Of a stretch of DNA of 11,272 nt, positions 1 to 6,744 are shown one piece after another. The stretch comes from Dehalococcoidales bacterium (GTDB taxonomy: Bacteria > Chloroflexota > Dehalococcoidia > Dehalococcoidales > UBA5760). The stretch covers positions 1 to 11,272 of the forward strand of contig DAOWJG010000107.1 of assembly GCA_030640485.1 (NCBI GenBank). Direction: 5' to 3'. Each line of letters opens with the position of its first letter. Within the stretch, counting starts at the first letter, position 1. The notes under the pieces are model-generated. The model searched no databases. It was given only the letters and a program-made list of their open reading frames with translations, and was not told where the DNA came from. Made by a program: the position numbers and the translations under genes.

Positions 1-821
1 ACTAATTCTATCGCCAGCTTTATATTTTCTTGCCTGTCGCCCTCATGCTGAAACAGCCGTCTTACTGGGTTATCACCAGGGTAGCGCTCCAGAATCAGCA
101 TCGCGGGTAGGGTGAGGGTGCCTTCAGACAAATCTGAGCCTATTGGCTTACCCATTTCCGCCTCATCACCAACAAAATCCAAAACGTCATCGACAATCTG
201 AAAAGCCACACCCAGATTATAGCCGTATTCTTTCAGTGCCGTAACCATCTCTTCCGGAGCCTGGCTCAGCATAGCCCCGGACTCAGTAGCCAGGATAATC
301 AGGGAGGCGGTCTTCGCCGAAATCCGTGCCAGGTACTGCTCGCGGGTCTGTTCCAGATTAAAGGCACCAAAAGCCTGCCCCAGTTCGCCATCGGCGATAG
401 TCATAAGAGTTCGGGCAAAGCGCCTTATGACGCACAGATTTTGAGTATCACTGGCAAGCTCTTCAGCCTTGGCCAGCAGGTAATCTCCGAGGAGAATGGC
501 TTTATCTTCGCCCCACAACTTGTTAATTGTGGGGCGACCGCGGCGAAGCGGAGAGTGGTCAATAGCATCGTCATGAACCAGGGTCGCGGTATGCAAAACC
601 TCAATCGCTACCGCCATCGGTAGCAGGTGACTAAGGTCATAATTATAGAACCTGCCTGATAAGAGAACCAGGGCGGGACGGAGTCTCTTACCACCAGCCT
701 TTAGGCTATGCTCAAGTAGCTTTGCTAGCCAGGGAGAGCTAACCTCACCGACATTCTTTAGCCCAGCCTCCACCTCGGCTAAATCTTCCTGAATCGGCTC
801 GTAGATTGTGCTTAGCGACAA
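1..821 (-). CDS. Polyprenyl diphosphate synthase (trans-isoprenyl, long chain), partial at C-terminus
   Basis: Adds isopentenyl diphosphate units to an allylic primer, making the chain for a quinone or lipid carrier; a cytosolic, Mg-dependent enzyme. Reading the minus strand from 821 gives an uninterrupted 273 codons that run off the left edge, so about 50 residues of a usual ~320 are missing. Visible motifs are GGKRLRP (residues 42-48), the first aspartate-rich motif DDAID (83-87) followed by RRGRPT, KT at 169-170, and the second motif DDVLD (210-214) followed by KPIGSDLSEG. The fifth residue before the first motif is Ala78; in this family a small residue there goes with long products, while Phe or Tyr gives short ones, so a product above C20 is inferred. 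The start is TTG at 821, chosen because GAGGAGGAGG (834-825) lies just upstream and no ATG fits. It begins 15 bases after the metG stop, so the two are probably co-transcribed. Family is certain, exact chain length is not. Confidence 0.93.
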   Translation of the reverse strand, partial: MSLSTIYEPIQEDLAEVEAGLKNVGEVSSPWLAKLLEHSLKAGGKRLRPALVLLSGRFYNYDLSHLLPMAVAIEVLHTATLVHDDAIDHSPLRRGRPTINKLWGEDKAILLGDYLLAKAEELASDTQNLCVIRRFARTLMTIADGELGQAFGAFNLEQTREQYLARISAKTASLIILATESGAMLSQAPEEMVTALKEYGYNLGVAFQIVDDVLDFVGDEAEMGKPIGSDLSEGTLTLPAMLILERYPGDNPVRRLFQHEGDRQENIKLAIEL

Positions 822-836
822 GAACCTCCTCCTCGA

Positions 837-2540
837 CTACTTATTGTGACCCTGTCCCAAACGACTGACCTCTTCCTCAATTAACCCTTCATCAAGTTTA
901 GAGAACAGGGGCTGTGGAGGCAGTAATTTCTGTCCCGGTGGTAGGAAATGCCACTCCCAACCGTCATCTTCTACATTCCCCTTAAAACCAAGAAACTCAT
1001 GCAGCTTCTGAGAGCTAAAGGGTAAGAAGGGATACAGCACTGTTTTCAGTTGGGAAATTACGCTAAGGGCCACGTACAGGGATTTGGCTGCTGCCTGGCG
1101 GTCTTCTTTAATTACCTTCCAGGGCGACTTCTCCTCAAGATAACGGTTCGCCTCATGAGCTAAAGACATGGCTTCCATTATTGCTTGCTTGAAACGGCAC
1201 TTGGAGAGAAGCTCGTCCATGTTTTTAAGAATCGTAAAAGAATTGATCTCTGATTGGGTATATTGGGTATGCTTAATTTCCTGAGTGTTCTTGACACCCA
1301 TATCTTCACAAGTAGGCACACAGCCGTTGAAACTACGATAGGTAAAGGCGAGCACCCGATGCACCAGGTTCCCGTAAGTAGCCACCAGTTCATCATTATT
1401 ACGGCGCACAAACTCACGCCAGGAAAAATTGGTGTCGCTGGTCTCCGGCATACCCGTCGATAACAGGTAACGCAGCGGGTCAGGGTCGTAACGCTCCAGG
1501 TAGTCAGGTAGCCAGACCGCCCAGTTACGGCTGGTAGAAAGCTTCCTGCCCTCAATAGTCAAGAACTCATTAGCCGGTATGTCATAGGGCAGATTCAGGT
1601 TGCCGTAGCCCATCAGCATCGCTGGCCAGATAATGGTATGAAAGACAATATTGTCTTTACCGATAAAGTTATATATTCTAGCGGTACTATCCTGCCAATA
1701 GTCACGCCACTTTTCTTCATCTCCCCGAAGCTGTGCCCACTCCTTAGCCGCGGAAAGGTAGCCAATGACCGCCTCAAACCACACGTATAAACGCTTACCC
1801 TCAAATCCATCTACCGGCACCGACACCCCCCAATCAATATCCCGGGTAATTGCCCGGTCCTTAAGCCCCCCTTCCAGATAGCGCAGGGTAAAGTTGAGGA
1901 CATTCAGCCGCCAGTGGGTCTGCCGTCTCACCCAATCCAAAAGCCGGTCCTGAAAAACGGAGAGCCGGAAAAAGAAGTGCTCCGAATCTCTAAACTCAGG
2001 AGTACCCCCACAGAAGGAACAGCGTGGGCCAGTTAGCTCAGCCGGATTTAGAGGTTTACCACAATCATCACACTGGTCACCCCGCGCCCCGGCAGATTGA
2101 CAGTAGGGACACGTGCCCTCAATATAGCGGTCAGACAGAAAGCGCTGGCAGTTGGGACAGAACGGCTGTGACACCGTAGCCCTGTAAATATAACCCTTGT
2201 TAAGCAGGGTAAGGAAAAAATCCTGTGATACCGCAGCGTGGTTAGCCGTGCCCGTAGTAGTAAATAGATCAAAAGAGATGCCCAACCTCTGCCACGAATC
2301 CAGAAACCCCTGGTGATAGTAGCTGGCCATCTCCTGCGGTTTTTTCCCTTCCCTTTCAGCCTTAAGGGTTATCGGCGTGCCGTGCTGGTCGGAACCCGAT
2401 ACCATTAAAACCTCACTGCCCCTGGCGCGATGATACCGGGCAAATATATCCGGGGGCAGATATGCCCCAGCAATATGCCCCAGATGTAGCGGGCCGTCAG
2501 CATAGGGCCAGGCTACCCCAATAAAAATCCTCTCAACCAT
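837..2540 (-). CDS. metG: Methionyl-tRNA synthetase
   Basis: Charges tRNA-Met with methionine using ATP; a cytosolic class I aminoacyl-tRNA synthetase. The 567-residue product shows the class I signature HLGH at 19-22 and the second signature as KLSTS at 333-337 (KMSKS in most relatives). The connective domain carries two complete zinc knuckles: C128/C131 with C144/C147, and C157/C160 with C174/C177. WFEAVIGYLSA (254-264) and the helical anticodon-binding region starting near NNDELVATYGNLVHR (381-395) are typical. The protein ends soon after this helical domain, so the C-terminal EMAP/Trbp-like tRNA-binding extension of longer bacterial forms is absent, as in many bacteria. Start ATG at 2540 is preceded by a G-rich ribosome site (GAGGGGAAGG) and puts HLGH at the usual distance. 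It sits 99 bases after the zinc-ribbon gene and 15 bases before the polyprenyl synthase gene, in one minus-strand cluster. Confidence 0.97.
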   Translation of the reverse strand: MVERIFIGVAWPYADGPLHLGHIAGAYLPPDIFARYHRARGSEVLMVSGSDQHGTPITLKAEREGKKPQEMASYYHQGFLDSWQRLGISFDLFTTTGTANHAAVSQDFFLTLLNKGYIYRATVSQPFCPNCQRFLSDRYIEGTCPYCQSAGARGDQCDDCGKPLNPAELTGPRCSFCGGTPEFRDSEHFFFRLSVFQDRLLDWVRRQTHWRLNVLNFTLRYLEGGLKDRAITRDIDWGVSVPVDGFEGKRLYVWFEAVIGYLSAAKEWAQLRGDEEKWRDYWQDSTARIYNFIGKDNIVFHTIIWPAMLMGYGNLNLPYDIPANEFLTIEGRKLSTSRNWAVWLPDYLERYDPDPLRYLLSTGMPETSDTNFSWREFVRRNNDELVATYGNLVHRVLAFTYRSFNGCVPTCEDMGVKNTQEIKHTQYTQSEINSFTILKNMDELLSKCRFKQAIMEAMSLAHEANRYLEEKSPWKVIKEDRQAAAKSLYVALSVISQLKTVLYPFLPFSSQKLHEFLGFKGNVEDDGWEWHFLPPGQKLLPPQPLFSKLDEGLIEEEVSRLGQGHNK

Positions 2541-2639
2541 AACCTTCCCCTCTAAGTTGGTAATACTCGACTACAGGCTAATAACAGGATCCTATGCTTA
2601 CACCGAAGGGTCTTTATACCCATTTCAAAGGTTTAGAAA

Positions 2640-2840
2640 TCATTCGGGAAAGAAGGTGAGCACCCGCTCCCGCTTCTCTTCTTTATAGTGAGCATACCCC
2701 TTCTCCAGACTGCAATCCACACACAGATGCTTTTTCTCACCACTCGCCTCTTCAATAAACAGGTAACGCTCGGCATGTGGGATAAGGCGGTGACATTCGT
2801 CACACTGAACGTTGCCTAAAGATATACACCCTCGACGCAT
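2640..2840 (-). CDS. Small zinc-ribbon-like protein of unknown function
   Basis: A 66-residue protein with two CxxC pairs, CDEC at 13-16 and CVDC at 40-43, separated by 23 residues. This is the layout of a treble-clef or zinc-ribbon metal site, so binding of one zinc ion is inferred. The C-terminal third is charged (KEEKRERV) and there is no membrane segment or signal peptide, so it is probably cytosolic. Start ATG at 2840 has a strong ribosome site (GGGGAGGAG, 7 bases upstream), which argues that the small frame is really translated. It lies 40 bases after rsmI and 99 bases before metG on the same strand, which suggests a link to translation, for example RNA or ribosome contact. That role is guesswork from context; I do not recognise a named family. 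Confidence 0.75.
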   Translation of the reverse strand: MRRGCISLGNVQCDECHRLIPHAERYLFIEEASGEKKHLCVDCSLEKGYAHYKEEKRERVLTFFPE

Positions 2841-2880
2841 TTGGTAACTCCTCCCCAGGTTAATACAAACCTTTAATAAC

Positions 2881-3693
2881 TCAAGGCAATTTAAGCCAGG
2901 CTCGATACAGTTCCTTTCGGGACAAACCCGTTTCCTTAGCCACCCTGGCGATCGCTTCTCTAGCCTTTATCCCGGACAGACGCAGGCTACTTAACTGACG
3001 CTCAATATCCTCGGTAAGTCGTGGCTTCTCCTCTTCCCTACCGGCAATAACTAGGGTAAACTCCCCCCGCGGCTGGGTAAAGTATTCCAGAGCCCCACTT
3101 ACTACCCCCCGGAAAACCTCCTCATGAATCTTGGTTAGCTCGCGACACACCGCCAGCTTCCTATCCCCCAGAACATTCAGAACATCTTCCAAGGCAGCGC
3201 GCAAGCGGTGAGGTGATTCTAAAGCGACAATAGTGCCCCGTTCATCAGCCACTGACTCCAGCATCCGCTGCCGGCTACCCGCCCTCCGAGGTAGAAAACC
3301 CAGGTAGATAAACCTTTCGGTGGGCAGTCCAGAAGTAACCAGCGCCGTGATAACGGCTGATGGCCCGGGAACAGGCACTACCGGGATACCGCGCTCATTA
3401 GCCGCCACAATTAATTCATAGCCCGGGTCCGACATCCCTGGCATCCCGGCATCAGAAACGAGCGCCACATCACCACCTTCAAGATAGTTTAGAATATAAC
3501 CCAGCTTAGCCCACTTATTGTGCTCATGATAGCTTACTATCGATGTCTTAATCTCATAAGTCGTAAGAAGCTTTTTTGTGCGGCGGGTGTCTTCAGCCGC
3601 GATGAGCTTCACCTCTCGCAAGGTACGCAGAGCCCGCAAGGAAATATCCTCCAGATTACCGATAGGAGTCGCCACCAGGTAAAGAGCTGGCAT
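2881..3693 (-). CDS. rsmI: 16S rRNA (cytidine-1402-2'-O)-methyltransferase
   Basis: Transfers a methyl group from S-adenosylmethionine to the 2'-OH of C1402 in the decoding centre of 16S rRNA. The 270-residue product is of normal length and belongs to the tetrapyrrole-methylase (SAM MT class III) fold. Motifs in order: LVATPIGNLEDI (6-17), EDTRRT (34-39), the SAM-site stretch VSDAGMPGMSDPG (79-91), PGPSA (109-113), GFLPR (132-136) and ESPHR (159-163). The usual DAGTP is DAGMP here, a mild change. The C-terminal helical part ends in SRKELYRAWLKLP, as in the family. Start ATG at 3693 begins MPALYLVATP, the expected N-terminus; an AGAGGAAG ribosome site lies about 10 bases upstream. It is the first gene of the minus-strand cluster rsmI, zinc-ribbon gene, metG, polyprenyl synthase, and is divergent from the small frame and guaB3. 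Confidence 0.95.
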   Translation of the reverse strand: MPALYLVATPIGNLEDISLRALRTLREVKLIAAEDTRRTKKLLTTYEIKTSIVSYHEHNKWAKLGYILNYLEGGDVALVSDAGMPGMSDPGYELIVAANERGIPVVPVPGPSAVITALVTSGLPTERFIYLGFLPRRAGSRQRMLESVADERGTIVALESPHRLRAALEDVLNVLGDRKLAVCRELTKIHEEVFRGVVSGALEYFTQPRGEFTLVIAGREEEKPRLTEDIERQLSSLRLSGIKAREAIARVAKETGLSRKELYRAWLKLP

Positions 3694-3721
3694 CGCTTTT
3701 TATCTTCCTCTAACCGAGTCT

Positions 3722-3751
3722 ATTATAACTTTATACTTTATCACTCGTCTA
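3722..3751 (-). promoter_or_regulatory. Candidate promoter of the rsmI-metG cluster
   Basis: On the minus strand a perfect TATAAT (3727-3722) lies 18 bases downstream of TAGACG (3751-3746), which matches the -35 consensus at 4 of 6 positions. The -10 ends about 28 bases before the rsmI start, so the expected transcript begins near 3715 with a short leader containing the ribosome site. The weak -35 lowers confidence. Its outer edge touches the palindrome at 3751-3772. Confidence 0.45.
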
Positions 3752-3772
3752 TACCCATTGACAAATGGGTAT
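3751..3772. promoter_or_regulatory. Palindromic operator-like site in the rsmI/guaB3 divergent spacer
   Basis: ATACCCATT (3751-3759) and its exact reverse complement AATGGGTAT (3764-3772) flank the 4-base spacer GACA. The palindrome spans the whole -35 box (3758-3763) of the rightward promoter and abuts the candidate -35 of the leftward one, a position suited to a dimeric repressor acting on both. The regulator is unknown. A further copy of the half site occurs at 2615-2625 in front of metG. Confidence 0.5.
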
Positions 3773-3786
3773 ACTATTTATATTAT
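3758..3786 (+). promoter_or_regulatory. Strong sigma70-type promoter upstream of the small frame and guaB3
   Basis: TTGACA (3758-3763), a spacer of exactly 17 bases, then TATTAT (3781-3786): 6/6 and 5/6 matches with ideal spacing, the best promoter I see in the window. Transcription would begin near 3793 and run rightward into the small frame at 3849, possibly on into guaB3. Confidence 0.75.
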
Positions 3787-3848
3787 TAATTGTAAACTTA
3801 GCGTAATCTTTTCCTAAAGGGGAAATAAGTCTCAATAAAGGAGCTATG

Positions 3849-3986
3849 ATGAGACAGGTAGCTATTATAACAGTGACTTTTTCCCGGTCATTTTGTTATG
3901 GCAGGGCTACTTCCACAGAACAGCGACTATTAGATTGTGACTACCCCCCTTATAAAGAGGAGAGAGAAGAAAACTTCTCAAAGTAG
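3849..3986 (+). CDS. Possible small protein or leader peptide upstream of guaB3
   Basis: A 45-codon frame with an AGGAG ribosome site (3839-3843) 5 bases before the ATG at 3849. A second in-frame ATG at 3846 is only 2 bases from AGGAG and so less likely. The product has a short hydrophobic start (QVAIITVTF), two cysteines and a charged tail (YKEEREENFSK); it is not clearly a membrane peptide. I recognise no family. It sits about 55 bases behind the strong promoter at 3758-3786 and ends 47 bases before guaB3's own -35 box. It could be a real small protein, a leader peptide, or a chance frame; its length alone is not significant. The promoter plus well-spaced ribosome site are the only support. 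Confidence 0.35.
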   Translation: MRQVAIITVTFSRSFCYGRATSTEQRLLDCDYPPYKEEREENFSK

Positions 3987-4032
3987 CTTGGCCACTTTTA
4001 ATCCCTTCACTAAGTAACCTGGTTAAAGTTCC

Positions 4033-4062
4033 TTGACTTTAGAGCCCTATCTTTGGTATAGT
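4033..4062 (+). promoter_or_regulatory. guaB3 promoter
   Basis: TTGACT (4033-4038), 18-base spacer, TATAGT (4057-4062): 5/6 in both boxes. The predicted start near 4069 gives an 18-base leader that contains the AAAGGA ribosome site (4074-4079) of guaB3. The T of the -35 box is also the first base of an in-frame TTG that would lengthen guaB3 by 18 codons; this promoter argues against that longer start. Confidence 0.65.
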
Positions 4063-4086
4063 TCCTCTTTAAGAAAGGACGACAAA

Positions 4087-5229
4087 ATGGCTCCTCAGTT
4101 TAAGCAGCTCAGGCGTGCCTACGGATTTGATGAAGTGGCGATAGTGCCGGGAGAGGTAACGATTAACCCCGACCAGACAAACATTGATTTCAAGATAGAG
4201 AACTTCACCTTCACCATCCCCGTTATCGCTTCTGCCATGGATGCGGTGACTGACGTTAACTCCGCTATCCTGATGAGTAAGCTAGGGGGACTGGCTGTTC
4301 TCCACCTAGAAGGGGTGCAAACCCGGTATGAGAAGCCCGAGGAGATACTCTCTGAAATTACTCAGGCGTCTGAGGCTGAGATTACCCCGCTACTCCAGAA
4401 GGTCTATTCTCAGCCGATTAAGGATAACCTCGTTGGCGAACGAATCGGGGCGATTAAAAAGGCCGGCGCTGTATGTGCTGTTTCGATAACACCAGCCAAT
4501 ACCAAACACCTGGCTCCGATAGCTGCTGAAGCTGGAACCGATATTCTTGTCGTCCAATCCACGGTCACCACCGCCCGGCATATATCTAAAAGCTATCGTG
4601 GACTAATCTTCTCTGAGCTTCGTAAATCTATACCCATCCCCATTATCGCCGGTAACTGTGTCAGCTACAGCGCCTGTTTGGAACTGATGAGGACGGGAAT
4701 CTCTGGAGTCCTGGTAGGTGTCGGGCCCGGTGCTGCCTGTACCACCCGAGAAGTCCTCGGCGTCGGCGTCCCCCAGATAACAGCCACTATAGACTGCGCC
4801 GCCGCTAGAGACGAATATCAGCGTGAGTCGGGCCGATACGTGCCGATAATTACCGACGGTGGTTTTCGTAAGGGTGGAGACCTGTGTAAAGCCCTGGCCG
4901 CCGGGGCTGATGCAGTAATGCTCGGCTCTATTTTGGCTCAAGCCAAAGAGGCTCCCGGGCTGGGTCATCACTGGGGTATGTCCCATCCCCACCCAGCACT
5001 CCCCAGAGGCACTCGAATAAAGGTGGGTATCACCGGCTCACTGGAGCAGATCCTCTTTGGTCCAACTTCAGTCACCGATGGCAGCCAAAACCTCATCGGG
5101 GCAGTGCGCACCGCCATGGGTGTCTGCGGTGCCTTTACCATGCCAGAAATGCACCAGGCTGAGATGGTAGTAGCGCCAGCGATTACCAGCGAAGGAAAAT
5201 TCTGGCAACTATCAAAGTCACTACACTAG
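4087..5229 (+). CDS. guaB3: GuaB3-family IMP dehydrogenase-related protein
   Basis: A TIM-barrel protein of the IMP dehydrogenase / GMP reductase superfamily, 380 residues from ATG 4087. IMP dehydrogenase oxidises IMP to XMP with NAD, the first step toward GMP. Visible: the barrel start [14 protein letters not shown] (43-56), the nucleotide loop [20 protein letters not shown] (211-230) with catalytic Cys218, the phosphate-binding DGGF (257-260), GADAVMLGS (273-281), and a G-rich end ([25 protein letters not shown]). The regulatory CBS pair that interrupts canonical GuaB is absent; only a few residues sit where it would be. That and the length match the GuaB3 class of Actinobacteria, Cyanobacteria and Chloroflexota. 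Members of that class have been reported to have IMPDH activity, but whether this one makes XMP is inferred. The ATG at 4087 was chosen over an in-frame TTG at 4033 because it has AAAGGA 7 bases upstream and the TTG lies in a promoter box. Confidence 0.9.
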   Translation: MAPQFKQLRRAYGFDEVAIVPGEVTINPDQTNIDFKIENFTFTIPVIASAMDAVTDVNSAILMSKLGGLAVLHLEGVQTRYEKPEEILSEITQASEAEITPLLQKVYSQPIKDNLVGERIGAIKKAGAVCAVSITPANTKHLAPIAAEAGTDILVVQSTVTTARHISKSYRGLIFSELRKSIPIPIIAGNCVSYSACLELMRTGISGVLVGVGPGAACTTREVLGVGVPQITATIDCAAARDEYQRESGRYVPIITDGGFRKGGDLCKALAAGADAVMLGSILAQAKEAPGLGHHWGMSHPHPALPRGTRIKVGITGSLEQILFGPTSVTDGSQNLIGAVRTAMGVCGAFTMPEMHQAEMVVAPAITSEGKFWQLSKSLH

Positions 5230-5238
5230 TGCTATAAT
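5230..5238 (+). promoter_or_regulatory. Extended -10 promoter of treT
   Basis: TGCTATAAT (5230-5238) is a perfect extended -10 element directly after the guaB3 stop codon (5227-5229). No good -35 is seen 17 bases upstream, which is normal for extended -10 promoters. Transcription would start near 5245, giving a leader of about 42 bases. Confidence 0.6.
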
Positions 5239-5286
5239 AGCAACCACTCAGATTTTTATACCTATCAAGCATCAGGAGTAGTTTGA

Positions 5287-6531
5287 ATGCTGCACAAAAT
5301 CTCCCTGGGAACCGCCAATATTGATAAATATCGCCTTATACAATCTAGGGAGCTTATTGATGAAGTTGTCAGTCTGGGGAAGGAGCTCAAGGGGCTGCGC
5401 CTGTGCCACATCAATTCAACCCCCTTTGGTGGTGGGGTAGCCGAACTTCTGGTTTCTTACATTCCCCTTTTGCGTGCCTTAGGCATTAAAGCCGACTGGC
5501 AGGTGATACGCGGTGACCGCCGCTTTTTTACCATTACCAAGGGACTGCACAATGCTCTCCAGGGCGCTCCGTTTGCAGAAATCAAAAAGTTAGGCATAAA
5601 AAGGAGATACCTAACTAATAATTTAGAAAATGCCCGCGAGCTTGACCCCAACTATGATGTCTTTGTCGTTAATGACCCTCAGCCAGCCGCCCTACGCCAC
5701 TACTCATCAGACAACAAAGCTAAATGGATATGGCGCTGCCATGTAGATAGCTCACAACCAGACGCTACGGTGTGGAACTTCCTGCGACCCTATGTTGAAG
5801 AGCATGACGCGGCTGTTTTCACCACCCAGAAGTTCATACCCCAGGACCTTCGTCTAGCCAAAATTACGACTATGGCACCAGCTATTTGCGCCTTCAGCTC
5901 CAAGAATATGTTTATCAAAAAATATGTCTGCCGGGAATTGCTGGAAAACCTTGGCTTTGACCGCAACCGCTTTTTAGTTACCCAGGTATCCCGCTTTGAC
6001 CGCTGGAAGGACCCCTTTGGTACCATGACTGCCTACCGATTGGCTAAACAAGAAATACCCGGCCTCCAGCTAGCCATGATAGGTAGCTTCGCCCAGGATG
6101 ACCCCGAATCATGGGATATGTACGCCGCTCTCCACACCGAGGCCAATAAAGATGCCGACATGTTTGTCTATTCTAACCTGACTGGGATAGGTAACATGGA
6201 GGTCAATGCCTTTCAACGCGCCAGCGACGTGATTATTCAAAAATCAATCAGGGAGGGCTTCGGCTTGGTCGTCGCTGAGGCACTATGGAAAGAAAAGCCA
6301 GTAGTCGCCGGTAACGCTGGCGGTATCCCCCTGCAAATGACTGGCGAACTTAGCCACTACCTGGTAAATAGCGCCGAGGAATGTGCTGAGAAAATAGTCT
6401 ATCTGCTGCGTAATCCAGCCGTTTGCCAGCGGTTAGGTGAGGAAGGCAAGAATATCGTTGCCCAGAACTTCCTTATGCCCCGACTGGCTAGAGACGAACT
6501 CAGACTGATAAAGAGCCTAGTGGGCAAGTAA
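5287..6531 (+). CDS. treT: TreT-type trehalose synthase (GT4 glycosyltransferase)
   Basis: A 414-residue GT-B glycosyltransferase resembling trehalose glycosyltransferring synthase, which joins NDP-glucose and glucose to make trehalose reversibly in the cytosol. The N-terminal domain has the loop NSTPFGGGVAELL (43-55) and WQVIRGDRRFF (71-81) typical of TreT and related trehalose phosphorylases. The C-terminal domain has QVSRFDRWKDPFG (233-245), then the GT4 nucleotide-sugar signature: SIREGFGLVVAEALW (320-334), with GNAGGIPLQ (342-350) after it. The linker APAICAFSSKN resembles the family's PPxIDPLSxKN. Start ATG 5287 has AGGAG 8 bases upstream. There is no signal peptide. It follows guaB3 by 57 bases but has its own extended -10 promoter. 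Trehalose is a compatible solute, so osmotic or stress protection is a plausible role. A different acceptor or donor sugar cannot be excluded. Confidence 0.82.
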   Translation: MLHKISLGTANIDKYRLIQSRELIDEVVSLGKELKGLRLCHINSTPFGGGVAELLVSYIPLLRALGIKADWQVIRGDRRFFTITKGLHNALQGAPFAEIKKLGIKRRYLTNNLENARELDPNYDVFVVNDPQPAALRHYSSDNKAKWIWRCHVDSSQPDATVWNFLRPYVEEHDAAVFTTQKFIPQDLRLAKITTMAPAICAFSSKNMFIKKYVCRELLENLGFDRNRFLVTQVSRFDRWKDPFGTMTAYRLAKQEIPGLQLAMIGSFAQDDPESWDMYAALHTEANKDADMFVYSNLTGIGNMEVNAFQRASDVIIQKSIREGFGLVVAEALWKEKPVVAGNAGGIPLQMTGELSHYLVNSAEECAEKIVYLLRNPAVCQRLGEEGKNIVAQNFLMPRLARDELRLIKSLVGK

Positions 6532-6540
6532 CCCTCCCTA

Positions 6541-6626
6541 TCTAATGCCACGCACTATTAATCTTAAATAGCTTGCCTAATCAAACCGGCTTTAGGGGGT
6601 GCTGAGGTTAATAGAAGGGCATTAGG
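6541..6626 (+). other. Long imperfect hairpin behind treT
   Basis: Starting 10 bases after the treT stop, CTAATGCC (6542-6549) pairs with GGCATTAG (6618-6625). Inside it, CTATTAATCTTA (6555-6566) pairs with TGAGGTTAATAG (6603-6614) over 12 positions, two of them G:U. An internal loop of 5 and 3 bases separates the two stems. A smaller CCTAA/TTAGG stem is possible in the apical loop. There is no T-run after it, so it is not a textbook intrinsic terminator. It could be a 3' UTR structure, part of a small RNA, or a palindromic repeat. Confidence 0.45.
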
Positions 6627-6721
6627 GGCTAGCTACTATAGACTTCTCACAATACGCCCACCATTTCGGAAGGAGTTCCCTGGCTTAGAAACGCCGGGCT
6701 ACTGATGAGGAAGGCTAGCCC
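6626..6721 (+). other. Second nested hairpin between treT and the minus-strand hypothetical gene
   Basis: GGGCTAGC (6626-6633) pairs exactly with GCTAGCCC (6714-6721). Just inside, CTTCTCA (6643-6649) pairs with TGAGGAAG (6706-6713) with one bulged G. Further in, CCTGGC (6679-6684) and GCCGGG (6693-6698) close an 8-base loop, and GGAA/TTCC (6668-6679) can form a small neighbour hairpin. It abuts the previous hairpin, so the two together fill nearly all of the treT to 6745 spacer. I found no ribosome site or coding frame here. Confidence 0.4.
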
Positions 6722-6744
6722 TCTAACTACCATAAAACGCCATA

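Noticed and set aside
1178..1555. Long open frame antisense to, or in another frame of, metG; similar ones within guaB3 (4603-4992, minus) and the recombinase gene (10730-11053, minus)
   Set aside because: No ribosome sites or family features, and each fully overlaps a gene with strong family motifs; they are shadows of those genes.
3849..3986. Weak likeness of the small frame to the N-terminus of cytidylate-kinase-like proteins (AIITxxxSRSFxxGR) or of MinD-like ATPases (LDCD)
   Set aside because: The P-loop glycines are missing and the spacing does not fit. It is too short and too poor a match to name as a remnant.
6702..6709. CTGATGAG, identical to the conserved core of hammerhead ribozymes, with a GAAAC at 6688-6692 nearby
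   Set aside because: The required stem II followed by GAAA and a stem III ending in a cleavage triplet cannot be formed in either the direct or the permuted order. An octamer match is expected by chance.
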